64,000 nucleotides of DNA from NCBI GenBank assembly GCA_036563805.1, contig DATCLS010000094.1, positions 117,970 through 181,969 on the forward strand, given 5' to 3'. The notes under the pieces are model-generated. The model searched no databases. It saw nothing but the letters and a program-made list of their open reading frames with translations, and had not been told where the DNA came from. This DNA is from DATCLS01 sp036563805 (GTDB taxonomy: Bacteria > Actinomycetota > Acidimicrobiia > Acidimicrobiales > VFJN01). Of the stretch, positions 18,284 through 26,848 are shown piece after piece (the first letter of the stretch is position 1; every line of letters begins with the position of its first letter). Position numbers and translations under genes: made by a program.

Positions 18284-19470
18284 GCGACGCTCGGCTCCCG
18301 GGGCAGGCCCAGCCCCCGCTCCCCGATGATCGTGCGCTGGATCTCGCTGGTCCCGCCGGGGATCGTCCACTCCCACGAGCCGAGGAAGTCGAGCACCCAG
18401 GCGCCCGACTCCCACCCGCTCGACAGGGGCTTCTGTAGCTCGGCGTGGGCGGGGAGCCCGGCCACCTCGGCGGCGAAGCCGGTCATCCGCTGGAGCAGCT
18501 CGCTGTAGAACAGCTTGACGATCGAGGCGTCGGCCGGCCCCGCCGTGCCGGCGTCGACCTTCTCGACCAGGCTCCGGCACAGGGCGCGCAGGCCGGTCAG
18601 CTCGGTCTCGAACTGCACGAGACGGTCCTGCACGACCGGGTCGTCGAGCGCCCCCAGCCGCCGGCAGTCGTCCACCAGCCAGCGGAACCCGTTGGCGAGG
18701 CGCTCGGCCAGCTCGAGCATGGTCATGCCCCGCTCGGCGCTCAGCGTGGCCTGCGCCACCCGCCAGCCGGCGTTCTCGGCCCCGACCAGCTGGGAGGCGG
18801 GGATGCGCACGTCGTCGAGGAAGATCTCGCAGAAGTGCGACTCGCCGGTCGCCTGGCGGATCGGGCGGACGTCCAGGCCCGGCGAGCGCATGTCCATCAG
18901 GAAGTACGAGATGCCCTTGCGCTTGGGGGCGTCGGGGTCGGTGCGGGCCAGCAGCAGGCACCAGTCGGCGTGCAGGGCGCCGCTGGCCCACAGCTTCTGG
19001 CCGTTGACGACGTAGTGGTCGCCGTCGCGGCGGGCGCTGGTCTTGAGGCTGGCCAGGTCGGAGCCGGCCTCGGGCTCGGAGAAGCCCTGCACCCAGATCT
19101 CGCCGTCGAGGATGGCGGGCAGGTGGCGGGCCCGCTGCTCGTCGGTGCCGGCTTCCAGCAGCGTGGCCGCCGCGTGGTGGATGGCCACGAACTGGAGCAC
19201 GAGCCGGGGCGCGTCGTGGGCGGCCAGCTCCTGGTACAGGACCACCTGCTCGGCCGTGGACATGCCGCCGCCCCACTCGGCCGGCCAGTGGGGCACGGCG
19301 TAGCCGGCCTCCCGCAGCTCGGCGAACCAGGCCTTCTGGAAGGCGACGAACTCCTCGTCGGACGCCCCGGTCTGGGCCCGGCGCCAGTCGGTGGGGACGT
19401 GGGCCCGGCACCAGTCCCGCACGGTGGCGCGGAACGCCTCGAGGTCGGCGGCGGCGCCGTTGCGGCTCAT
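18280..19470 (-). CDS. acyl-CoA dehydrogenase, large/alpha-type subunit
   Basis: Full-length FAD-dependent acyl-CoA dehydrogenase of 396 aa. It contains the FAD/substrate strand VQGFSEPEAGSDLASLKT, the KLWASGALHADW segment and the C-terminal PGGTSEIQRTIIGERGLGLP that closes the active site. It probably forms a heterotetramer with the short protein encoded directly downstream and introduces an alpha,beta double bond. The ATG at 19470 overlaps the crotonase stop by ATGA. It is paralogous to the second pair at 20246-22350. Confidence 0.93.
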   Translation of the reverse strand: MSRNGAAADLEAFRATVRDWCRAHVPTDWRRAQTGASDEEFVAFQKAWFAELREAGYAVPHWPAEWGGGMSTAEQVVLYQELAAHDAPRLVLQFVAIHHAAATLLEAGTDEQRARHLPAILDGEIWVQGFSEPEAGSDLASLKTSARRDGDHYVVNGQKLWASGALHADWCLLLARTDPDAPKRKGISYFLMDMRSPGLDVRPIRQATGESHFCEIFLDDVRIPASQLVGAENAGWRVAQATLSAERGMTMLELAERLANGFRWLVDDCRRLGALDDPVVQDRLVQFETELTGLRALCRSLVEKVDAGTAGPADASIVKLFYSELLQRMTGFAAEVAGLPAHAELQKPLSSGWESGAWVLDFLGSWEWTIPGGTSEIQRTIIGERGLGLPREPSVA

Positions 19471-20249
19471 CGCGGCCCCTCCCGCAGCTTCCTCAGCCGC
19501 TCGGCGTGCTCGGCGGTCTGCATCGTGACCCGCTCGGCGGCGAAGCCGGCCTGGAGCGGGCCGGCCAGAGCGGCGGACAGGTGCATGTTCACGACCCGCT
19601 TGGTGGCCTGCACGGCCTCCGGGGGCTGGGCGGCGAGGCGCTCGGCCAGGGTGCGGGCCTCGGCCAGCAGCTCGTCCGGCGGCGTGGTGCGGGTGGCCAG
19701 GCCGAGCTCGACCGCCGTGGCGGCCGGGATGCGCTGGCCGGTCAGCAGGTACTCCCGGGACCGCAGGATGGGCGTGAGGAGCGGCCAGAACGCCGCCCCG
19801 CCGTCACCGGCCACCAGCCCGACGGCCACGTGGGGGTCGGCCAGGTGGGCGGTCTCGGCCATGAGCACCACGTCGCACAGGATGGCGACGCTGCAGCCCA
19901 GCCCGACGGCCGGGCCGTTCACTGCCGCCACCACCGGCAGCGGGAAGCGGAGCATCTCCTCGACGATCTGGGCGCCCTCGCGCAGGCTCTCGTCGCGGGC
20001 CACCGGGTCGTCGAGGAACGAGCTGATCCAGCCCAGGTCGCCGCCGGCGCAGAACGCCCGGCCGGCGCCGGTCAGGATCACGGCGCGGGCCGCGCGGTCG
20101 GCCGCCAGCTGGCGCCACACGTTGGCCAACGCCCAGTGCAGGCGCTCGTTCACCGCGTTCAGGTCGTCGGGACGGTTGATCGTGACCGTGCGGATCGGCC
20201 CGTCGGCCTCGACGACCAGCTCGTCGGGCAGGTCGTAGGCGGCGGTCAT
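19467..20249 (-). CDS. crotonase-fold (enoyl-CoA hydratase/isomerase family) protein lacking both hydratase Glu residues
   Basis: Crotonase-fold protein of 260 aa with CoA-binding AFCAGGDLGW and the second oxyanion loop NGPAVGLGCSVAILCD. In canonical enoyl-CoA hydratase the two catalytic Glu residues lie in GGGCE and QPE; here the corresponding positions read GLGCS and ADPHV, so neither is present. It may be an isomerase, thioesterase or C-C lyase rather than a hydratase. It lies between two acyl-CoA dehydrogenase pairs, overlapping both neighbours by ATGA, so it acts in the same pathway. ATG at 20249. Confidence 0.87.
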   Translation of the reverse strand: MTAAYDLPDELVVEADGPIRTVTINRPDDLNAVNERLHWALANVWRQLAADRAARAVILTGAGRAFCAGGDLGWISSFLDDPVARDESLREGAQIVEEMLRFPLPVVAAVNGPAVGLGCSVAILCDVVLMAETAHLADPHVAVGLVAGDGGAAFWPLLTPILRSREYLLTGQRIPAATAVELGLATRTTPPDELLAEARTLAERLAAQPPEAVQATKRVVNMHLSAALAGPLQAGFAAERVTMQTAEHAERLRKLREGPR

Positions 20250-21196
20250 GGCGCCACCGCGTCGAACAGGCCGGCCAGGCCCCGCCGGCCCACCTGGCGG
20301 GTCAAACGCTCGCGGGTGGCCGACAGCGCCAACGGCAGGCGGCGCAGCGGCTGGCTGTGGCGCGACAGCCACGACAGCGTGGTCTCGTCGCAGAACCCGA
20401 TGGCACCGTGCAGCTGGTGGGTGACCCGGAACACGGTCTCGGCCCCCTCGATGGCGGCCAGACGCAGCGCCAGCGCGTCGGCCACCGCATCCAGACGGTT
20501 CGCCTCGATGCTCCAGAGCGCGTGGTGCGCCAGCTCCGCCACGCCCGCCCGCTCGACCTCGGCGTCGGTCAGCTGGAACTGCACGCCCTGGAAGGCGGCG
20601 AGCGGCTGGCCGAACTGCTGGCGCTCCTGGACGTAGGCGGTGGTCAGGGCGATGGCCCGGTCGAGCATGCCGAGCAGGGTCCAGCAGGGCAGGACCAGCC
20701 CGAGCGCCACGTCGAGCGCCGGGGCGTCGGCGTCGGGCCCGGCCGGCTCGAGGTCGAGGTCGGCCACGAACGCCGACTTGCGGGGCGGCTCCAGCGGGGG
20801 CCGGGGCGTGGCCAGACGGCGGTGGCCGTCGAGCGTCACCGCCACCCACCGCCCGCCCAGGCCGGCGACGCGGGCGGCGGGCCGAGAGTCGCCGACGACC
20901 ACCAGGCCCTCGGCCTCGAGGTCGCGGGGCCGGCACAGACGCTCGGCCACCGGGTAGGGCACCGCCCACCAGCCGGCGGCGCGGCACAGGGCGGCCGCCG
21001 CCTCCAGCTCGTCGGCGCCGGACCGGGGGTCGAGGTCCCAGGCGCCCAGCTCGGCCAGAGCGGGCGCCACGCGGTCGGCGCGCCGGTCGGGCTCCCGCTC
21101 GGCGTCCTCGACCAGCCGGTCGCCGCCGGCGGCCTCCAGCGCCTGCTGGGCCACCCGCCCGTACTCGCGGGCCTCCTCGCTCAGGTCGATGTTCAC
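20246..21196 (-). CDS. acyl-CoA dehydrogenase, short subunit
   Basis: Short acyl-CoA dehydrogenase-family protein, 316 aa. The N-terminal half is poorly conserved. The C-terminal helical bundle is recognisable, with ERQQFGQPLAAFQGVQFQLT and THQLHGAIGFCDETTLSW. The C-terminal EIQR segment is missing. The GTG at 21196 overlaps the stop of the full-length dehydrogenase upstream by GTGA, so this is probably the beta chain of an alpha2beta2 enzyme with the protein at 21193. Alone it is unlikely to be active. Confidence 0.88.
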   Translation of the reverse strand: MNIDLSEEAREYGRVAQQALEAAGGDRLVEDAEREPDRRADRVAPALAELGAWDLDPRSGADELEAAAALCRAAGWWAVPYPVAERLCRPRDLEAEGLVVVGDSRPAARVAGLGGRWVAVTLDGHRRLATPRPPLEPPRKSAFVADLDLEPAGPDADAPALDVALGLVLPCWTLLGMLDRAIALTTAYVQERQQFGQPLAAFQGVQFQLTDAEVERAGVAELAHHALWSIEANRLDAVADALALRLAAIEGAETVFRVTHQLHGAIGFCDETTLSWLSRHSQPLRRLPLALSATRERLTRQVGRRGLAGLFDAVAP

Positions 21197-22350
21197 GACG
21201 ACGCCGCCAGCAGGGCTCGGGCCAGCAGGATCCGTTGCATCTCGATGCTCCCGGAGGCCACGGTGGCCGACACGGAGTAGCGGTGGTGGTCCTCCACCGC
21301 CCGTTGGAACCGCAGCCCCTCCTCGGTGTCGGTCAGGCCCTCGGCCAGGCCCACGATGTCCATCAGCACCTCGGCGCTGTCCTGATCGAGCTTGGTCACG
21401 GCGATGCGGTAGGCGGCGGCGTCGCCCGGTCGTACCTGGCCCCGGCCGTGGAGGTCGATGACCCGGTAGGCCAGCAGCCGGGCCCGCCGGCAGTGGACGA
21501 GCATGCGGGCCCAGCGGCCCCGCAGCTCCTCGGGCAGCCGCTCCCAACGGTCGCCGAGGACGGCGGGCGCCAGCCGGAGCAGCCGCTCGCAGCGGGCGTA
21601 GCGGGCGATGCCCACCCGCTCGAAAGCCAGCACCTCCTGCACGACCGACCATCCCTGGTCGACCGTGCCCAGGACGTCGGCCTCGGTGACCCAGAGGCCG
21701 TCGAAGAACACCTCGTTGAGGTGGTGGGGCCCGAGCATGGAGGCGATGGGCCGGACCTCGATCGCCGGGTCGTCCATGGGCACGAGGAAGACGGTGATGC
21801 CGTGCTGCTTCTTCTCCCCCCGCGACGTGCGGGCCAGCAGGAAGCACCACTGGGCCATCGTGGCGTAGGACGTCCAGATCTTCTGGCCCGTGATCCGCCA
21901 GCCGTCGCCGTCGCGCCGGGCCGCGGTCTGGAGCGAGGCCAGGTCCGACCCCGCGTCCGGCTCGCTGAAGCCCTGGCACCAGATGACCTCGCCCCGGGCG
22001 ATGGGCGGCAGGTGCTGCCGCTGCTGCTCGGGCGTGCCGTGACGCATGATGGCCGGCCCCACCCAGTTGACGCCCATGTACTGGGCGCCCCGGGGCTCGT
22101 GGTGGGCCCACATCTCCTCGCGGACCACCGTCTGCTCCCACAGCGACGCGCCCCGGCCGCCGAACTCCTCCGGCCAGGCCAGGCACAGCAGGCCCTTGTC
22201 GGCCAGGAGACGGCAGAAGCGCTGGGCCACCTCGAGGTCGGCGGGATCGTCGGTGAAGGCGCCCAGGTAGTCGGGCGGGATGTTGTCGGCGATCAGGTGG
22301 CGCAGCTCGCCCCGCAGCGCGTCGGCGTCCGCGCCCAGCTCGTAGTCCAT
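21193..22350 (-). CDS. acyl-CoA dehydrogenase, large subunit
   Basis: FAD-dependent acyl-CoA dehydrogenase, 385 aa, with AWPEEFGGRGASLWEQTVV, CQGFSEPDAGSDLASLQT, QKIWTSYATMAQW and the terminal ASGSIEMQRILLARALL. It forms the second alpha/beta pair with the short protein encoded directly downstream. The ATG at 22350 lies 14 bases after the Rieske stop and is preceded by a GA-rich segment that could serve as ribosome-binding site. Having two dehydrogenase pairs in one operon suggests two successive desaturations, or chain-length- or stereo-specific forms. Confidence 0.93.
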   Translation of the reverse strand: MDYELGADADALRGELRHLIADNIPPDYLGAFTDDPADLEVAQRFCRLLADKGLLCLAWPEEFGGRGASLWEQTVVREEMWAHHEPRGAQYMGVNWVGPAIMRHGTPEQQRQHLPPIARGEVIWCQGFSEPDAGSDLASLQTAARRDGDGWRITGQKIWTSYATMAQWCFLLARTSRGEKKQHGITVFLVPMDDPAIEVRPIASMLGPHHLNEVFFDGLWVTEADVLGTVDQGWSVVQEVLAFERVGIARYARCERLLRLAPAVLGDRWERLPEELRGRWARMLVHCRRARLLAYRVIDLHGRGQVRPGDAAAYRIAVTKLDQDSAEVLMDIVGLAEGLTDTEEGLRFQRAVEDHHRYSVSATVASGSIEMQRILLARALLAASS

Positions 22351-22364
22351 GTGGGTCCGATCCG

Positions 22365-23528
22365 TCAGGAGGAGGAGCGGGCGGCCTCGAGCGCCGCCTG
22401 GAACCCCTTGTGCAGGTGCTGCGGCGCCGGCTCGTTGCGGCCGAAGATCACGGTGTCGACGAAGCCGGTGCGGAGCCCGGGCTCGGTGCGGCCCGCCACC
22501 CAGAAGTCCTCGCCGTCGACGACCGTCTCGCAGATCCAGGGCGCCATCTCCTCCATGCGCCGGCGGTCGGCCTCGTCGAGGTCGGGGCGGATGGCGGAGG
22601 TGTGCAGCACCTCGGACCGGGCGGCGTCGACGGGCAGGATCTGCCACAGCTCGACGTGCCGGGCGTCGAACGTCAGGCACGTGTTGGGGAACAGCGAGTA
22701 CTGCGGGCTGATGTAGGGGCTGACGTCGCCCCACTCGGACTCGGGCTTGCCCCGCAGCTCGTCGATCGAGCGGATGGCGGAGGCGTTGCGCAGGTGGGGC
22801 CCCAGGGCGTCGAACGTGAGCACGCCGCCGTAGGCGTACTCCTTCAGCGTCTTCCGGTGCAGGTAGTTGAAGTGGTAGTTCTCCCGGAAGGTGTCGAGCG
22901 TGACCTTCCAGTTGGCGTTCACCGGATGGACGTGGGGCTCGCTCAGCGGCCGCCAGTCGGCGAAGTCGAACATGGCGAGCTCCTGGGCCAGCTCGGGGCC
23001 GAGGTACTCGTCGATGTCGACGGGCGGGCCGGGCCGCAGCCGGCCGACGATCAGGCCGTAACCCTCGGCGACGGGCAGCTCGACCAGCCCCTTCTCCTCG
23101 CGGCACATGTCGGAGAACGCGCTCTCGACGGGCACGCCGACGAGCCGGCCCTCGAGGTCGTACACCCAGGCGTGGAACGGGCAGGTGAACCGCCGGGTCG
23201 TGCCGGCGCCGTCGGCCACCCGCACGCCGCGGTGGCGGCAGGCGTTGGCCAGGGCGTGCACCCGCCCCTCGTCGTCGCGGCTGAGGATGATCGGGGTGCC
23301 GCACATGTCGAGCGTGCGGTAGGAGCCCGGCTCGGGCAGGGCGCCCGACAGCGCCAGCACGAGCGGCTGGCCGAGGAACAGCACCTCCAGCTCCTCGGCG
23401 GCCCGCTCCTCGGACGTGTACCACTCGGCCGGGACTTCCAGCATCTCGTCCGCCAGGTCGGTCGTGCCGTTCTCGATGTGGTCGAGCAGCCGGCGTGCGA
23501 GGCCATGCTCGAAGGCTTCTCGGTCCAC
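22365..23528 (-). CDS. Rieske non-heme iron oxygenase, alpha subunit
   Basis: Ring-hydroxylating oxygenase large subunit, 387 aa. The Rieske 2Fe-2S motif is CRHRG...CPFHAW in the N-terminal domain (about residues 95-120). The mononuclear iron site follows in FRENYHFNYLHRKTL, with the H-x4-H spacing. No dedicated reductase or beta subunit is adjacent, so it must use shared electron carriers. The GTG at 23528 was preferred to the GTG at 23534, because GGAGG abuts the latter and is seven bases from the former. First gene of a six-gene operon with two dehydrogenase pairs and the crotonase, under operator copy 2. The substrate is unknown. Confidence 0.93.
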   Translation of the reverse strand: MDREAFEHGLARRLLDHIENGTTDLADEMLEVPAEWYTSEERAAEELEVLFLGQPLVLALSGALPEPGSYRTLDMCGTPIILSRDDEGRVHALANACRHRGVRVADGAGTTRRFTCPFHAWVYDLEGRLVGVPVESAFSDMCREEKGLVELPVAEGYGLIVGRLRPGPPVDIDEYLGPELAQELAMFDFADWRPLSEPHVHPVNANWKVTLDTFRENYHFNYLHRKTLKEYAYGGVLTFDALGPHLRNASAIRSIDELRGKPESEWGDVSPYISPQYSLFPNTCLTFDARHVELWQILPVDAARSEVLHTSAIRPDLDEADRRRMEEMAPWICETVVDGEDFWVAGRTEPGLRTGFVDTVIFGRNEPAPQHLHKGFQAALEAARSSS

Positions 23529-23556
23529 GGTCACCCCTCCCTCGGCGTCGGGCTTA

Positions 23557-23568
23557 GTAACTAATTAC
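23557..23568 (-). promoter_or_regulatory. operator copy 2, upstream of Rieske-dehydrogenase operon
   Basis: GTAA-CTAA-TTAC, a perfect dyad with the same N4 spacing but A for G at the third position of each arm. It lies 29 bases upstream of the GTG at 23528 and just beyond the stop of the CoA-transferase gene. Confidence 0.5.
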
Positions 23569-23573
23569 TCACT

Positions 23574-25997
23574 CTACAACTGGCGGACGGCCTTGGAGGA
23601 CAGGAGGCCGTCGATCTCGTCCGGCGTGAAGCCCAGGTCCTCCAGCACGGCCACCGAGTGCTCGCCGGCCCGCGGCAGCATCGTCTCCGGGCCGCTCCCC
23701 CGCTCCGGGCCGCACCGCAGCAGCGGACCGATCTGCTCGAACCAGCCCCAGTCGGCCGTGTCGTAGGCGGCGACGCGGCCCAGCTGGCGATTCACCGGGT
23801 CGTCGAGGATGCCCTGGCGGAAGCGGTCGCGGTCCATCTCCTCGACCGGCTCGGCCGGCAGCCCGGCGCCCCGGAGGCGCGCCACCCACTCGGCCGCCGG
23901 CGCGGTGGCGAACGCCGCCTCCAGGGCGGCCTCGGCGGCGCGGGCGGCCCCCTCGTCGGCGCCGCCCCGCAGCGGGGCGTACCGCTCGGGCACGTCGTCG
24001 GACCCGACCAGGGCCCGTAGGCGGCCCCAAGCGTCGGCGTCCGGCACGACCAGGGCGAGCCACCGGCCGTCGCCGGCCCGGTAGATCCGGTAGCCCGGCC
24101 CGTAGCCGGTCTGGGCGGCGTCCAGCTCGGGGCCCCGGACCAGCTCGCCGTCCCGCTGGAACACGCCGCTGTGCAGCAGCAGGCCGGCGCCCAGCAGGCT
24201 GGTCGTCACCCGCCGCCCCTCGCCGGTCACCGCCCGGGCGTACAGCCCGGCCAGGATCCCGGCCGCGGCCACCCAGCCGCCGAACATGTCGATCGGGATC
24301 CAGGTGGCGGCGATGGGGTCGTTGCCGGCCCCGCCGATGGCCCGCTCGAAGCCGGTCAGCGCCTGCATCAGCGCGTCGTTGCCGGGGGAGGTGGCCCGGG
24401 GGCCGGTGGTGCCGAACGCGCTGGCGTGGCAGTAGACGGCCCCGGGATTGATGCGGGCGACCGTCTCCTCGTCGATGCCGAGCCGCTCGGACACGCCGAC
24501 CCGGAAGTTGTGGAGCACGACGTCGGCCCAGGCGATGAGCCGCTCGACCACCGGGCGGGCCTCGGGGGCGTTGATGTCCATGGCCAGGCTGCGCTTGCCC
24601 CGCTGGCAAGCGGCGACGGCGTAGGCCGCGCCCCGCATCGCCTCGCCCTGCGGGGGCTCGACCTTGACGACCTCGGCGCCCAGGTCGGCGAGCACCTCGG
24701 CGGCCAGCGGGCCGGCGACGAACGCCGAGAAGTCGAGCACCCGCAGGCCGTCGAGCAGGCCCCGGGGGCCGCCGGGGCTCGGGACCCGGACCACCGGCCC
24801 GGCGCCCGATCCCGCGCCCCCGTCGGGCCCGCCGTCCGCGTCGGCCAGACCGTCCGCATGGGGCAGGCCGTCCGCGTCGGGCCCGCGCTCCGACAGCGGC
24901 CCGACCACGATCGGGCTGGCCACCACCACGTCGTCGTGCCCCTGCTCGGTGCGGCGCACGGCCAGGCCGGTCTCGAGCACGTGCGGGTCGGACAGCGCCT
25001 CGCCGGGCCCGAGCACCGGCTCGCAGGGGACGCCGACGGCGCGGAGGCGCTCGGCCCACTCGGCGCGGGGCCGGGTGGCGAAGATCGACTTCCAGCGCTC
25101 GGCCCGGGCCCGGAGGGCGCCGGTGGCCTGGTCGGTGTAGTAGCCCTCGGTGCTCGGCTCATCGCCCAGCACCTCGATGAGCTTGGCGTACATGCCCTTG
25201 CCACCGAACCAGACCTGGATCAGCTCGCCGTCCGCGCACCGGTACAGGAAGTTGGGGAACGTCGAGCCCTTCTCCCAGTACCCCTCGATCTCGGGGGCGG
25301 CCCGCTCCGACCGGCCGATCATGCAGCCGAGCGTGGCCAGCAGGCCGTCGTAGAGCGACGTCTCGGCCCAGCCCCCGGCGCCGGTGAGCGCCCGGCGGCG
25401 CAGCAGGGCCAGCACCGAGGTGGTCAGCACCACCGCCGCCCCGGCGCCCGGCGCCCGGACCTCGACGAAGATGGGGCCGGGCCGGTGGCCGGCCAGCTGG
25501 GTGCAGAAGCCGGTGCGGGCCTCGACCAACAGCGCATGGTCGTCGAGCGGGCCGGCGCCGGTGCGGCTGGGCCGGCACCGGGCGTAGACGAGCCCGGGGT
25601 GGTCGGCCCGGAGGTCGCACCAGCCGAGGCCCCGGGCCTCGACCAGGTCCTCGGGCCCGTAGACGAGGGCGACGTCGGCGGCGGCCAGGGCGGCCCGGAT
25701 CTCGGCCGGGTCGTCGGTGGCGACGACCCGCTTGTCGCGGTGCCAGACCCGGCCCCAGGCCAGGTGGTCGTCGATCCCGGGCGGGGCCCCGGCGCCGGAC
25801 CGGCCGGTGAACCGGGTCACCTCGGCGCCCAGCTCGACCAGCAGCATGCCGGGCAGCCCGCCGGCCAGCCCCAGGCTCAGGTCGCCGACGCCGGCGGCCA
25901 CCTCGACGACCGACAGCCCGGCGCAGGGGCGGCGGGGGTCGGGCGCCCGGCCGTCGGCCGGCCGGCTCGGGTCCGGGGAGGCGTCGGGCGCCGTCAC
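23574..25997 (-). CDS. double-length CaiB/BaiF CoA-transferase with degenerate N-terminal half
   Basis: Two class III CoA-transferase repeats in one 807-aa chain: residues about 25-385 and 410-800, joined by an acidic Gly/Pro/Asp linker. The C-terminal half retains the catalytic Asp (D570 in IPIDMFGGW) and the LNxxxxP-type core. The aligned N-terminal segment reads EVRAPGAGAAVV with no Asp, so only one half should be catalytic. Class III enzymes normally work as interlinked dimers of identical chains, so the fusion may form a pseudo-dimer. The GTG at 25997 overlaps the transporter ATPase stop. Last gene of the peptide-type ABC operon. A similar fusion is at 36082. Confidence 0.92.
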   Translation of the reverse strand: MTAPDASPDPSRPADGRAPDPRRPCAGLSVVEVAAGVGDLSLGLAGGLPGMLLVELGAEVTRFTGRSGAGAPPGIDDHLAWGRVWHRDKRVVATDDPAEIRAALAAADVALVYGPEDLVEARGLGWCDLRADHPGLVYARCRPSRTGAGPLDDHALLVEARTGFCTQLAGHRPGPIFVEVRAPGAGAAVVLTTSVLALLRRRALTGAGGWAETSLYDGLLATLGCMIGRSERAAPEIEGYWEKGSTFPNFLYRCADGELIQVWFGGKGMYAKLIEVLGDEPSTEGYYTDQATGALRARAERWKSIFATRPRAEWAERLRAVGVPCEPVLGPGEALSDPHVLETGLAVRRTEQGHDDVVVASPIVVGPLSERGPDADGLPHADGLADADGGPDGGAGSGAGPVVRVPSPGGPRGLLDGLRVLDFSAFVAGPLAAEVLADLGAEVVKVEPPQGEAMRGAAYAVAACQRGKRSLAMDINAPEARPVVERLIAWADVVLHNFRVGVSERLGIDEETVARINPGAVYCHASAFGTTGPRATSPGNDALMQALTGFERAIGGAGNDPIAATWIPIDMFGGWVAAAGILAGLYARAVTGEGRRVTTSLLGAGLLLHSGVFQRDGELVRGPELDAAQTGYGPGYRIYRAGDGRWLALVVPDADAWGRLRALVGSDDVPERYAPLRGGADEGAARAAEAALEAAFATAPAAEWVARLRGAGLPAEPVEEMDRDRFRQGILDDPVNRQLGRVAAYDTADWGWFEQIGPLLRCGPERGSGPETMLPRAGEHSVAVLEDLGFTPDEIDGLLSSKAVRQL

Positions 25998-26848
25998 GAC
26001 GGCGCTACCTCGGCGGCCCGGCGGGCCGCCGCACGGCGCTCCTCACGGCGGCGGGGGTCGGCGACGGGGATGGCATCGAGCAGGGTGCGAGTGTAGGGGT
26101 GCTGGGGGTCCTCGAACAGCGCCGCGGTGTCCCCCTCCTCCACGATCTCGCCCTTGTACATCACCGCCACGCGGTCGGCGATGAGCCGGACGAGCGACAG
26201 GTCGTGCGAGATGAAGATGTAGGCCACACCCCGCTCCTGCTGCAGGTCGTGGAGCAGGTTGATGACCTGGGCCCGGATCGACACGTCGAGGGCGGCCACC
26301 GGCTCGTCGCACACGATCAGGTCGGGCTCGACGGCCAGGGCCCGGGCGATGGCGATGCGCTGGAGCTGGCCGCCCGAGAACTCGTGCGGGTACCGCTCGG
26401 CCTGGTGCTCGCCGATGCCGACCCGGTCGAGCAGCTCGAGCACCCGCCGGCGCCGCTCGGCGCCCTGCATGCCGAAGTGGACGGTGAGCGGCTCCCCCAC
26501 CGCGTCCTCGATGACCATGCGGGGGTCGAGCGACCCGAACGGGTCCTGGAAGATCATCTGCATGCGCTTGCGCAGGGCCCGCAGGTCCTTGCGGCCCAGC
26601 GCCAGCACGTCGACCCCGTCGAGGTGGACCTGGCCGGCGTCCGGCTCGATCAGGCGCAACACCATGCGCCCGACCGTGGACTTGCCGGCGCCCGACTCGC
26701 CCACGACCGCCAACGTCTCGCCCTTGGCCAGGCGGATGTCGACGTCCTTGACCGCCTGGTGGTGGCCGGTGGGCCGGCCGAGCAGGTTCCGCCCGGTCGG
26801 GTACGACTTGCACAGCCCCGTCGCCTCGAGCAGCACGTCCCCGCTCAC
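25994..26848 (-). CDS. oligopeptide-type ABC transporter ATPase (DppF/OppF-like)
   Basis: ATP-binding subunit of 284 aa: Walker A GESGAGKST, Q-loop FQDPFGSLDPRM, signature FSGGQLQRIAIARAL, Walker B LIVCDEPVAALD, H-loop FISHDLSLVR, and the C-terminal HPYTRTLLDAIP typical of Opp/Dpp ATPases. It pairs with the ATPase at 26845 on the permeases at 27842 and 28711. The GTG at 26848 overlaps the preceding stop by GTGA. The fourth gene of a five-gene importer, followed directly by the double CoA-transferase. Confidence 0.94.
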   Translation of the reverse strand: MSGDVLLEATGLCKSYPTGRNLLGRPTGHHQAVKDVDIRLAKGETLAVVGESGAGKSTVGRMVLRLIEPDAGQVHLDGVDVLALGRKDLRALRKRMQMIFQDPFGSLDPRMVIEDAVGEPLTVHFGMQGAERRRRVLELLDRVGIGEHQAERYPHEFSGGQLQRIAIARALAVEPDLIVCDEPVAALDVSIRAQVINLLHDLQQERGVAYIFISHDLSLVRLIADRVAVMYKGEIVEEGDTAALFEDPQHPYTRTLLDAIPVADPRRREERRAAARRAAEVAPS

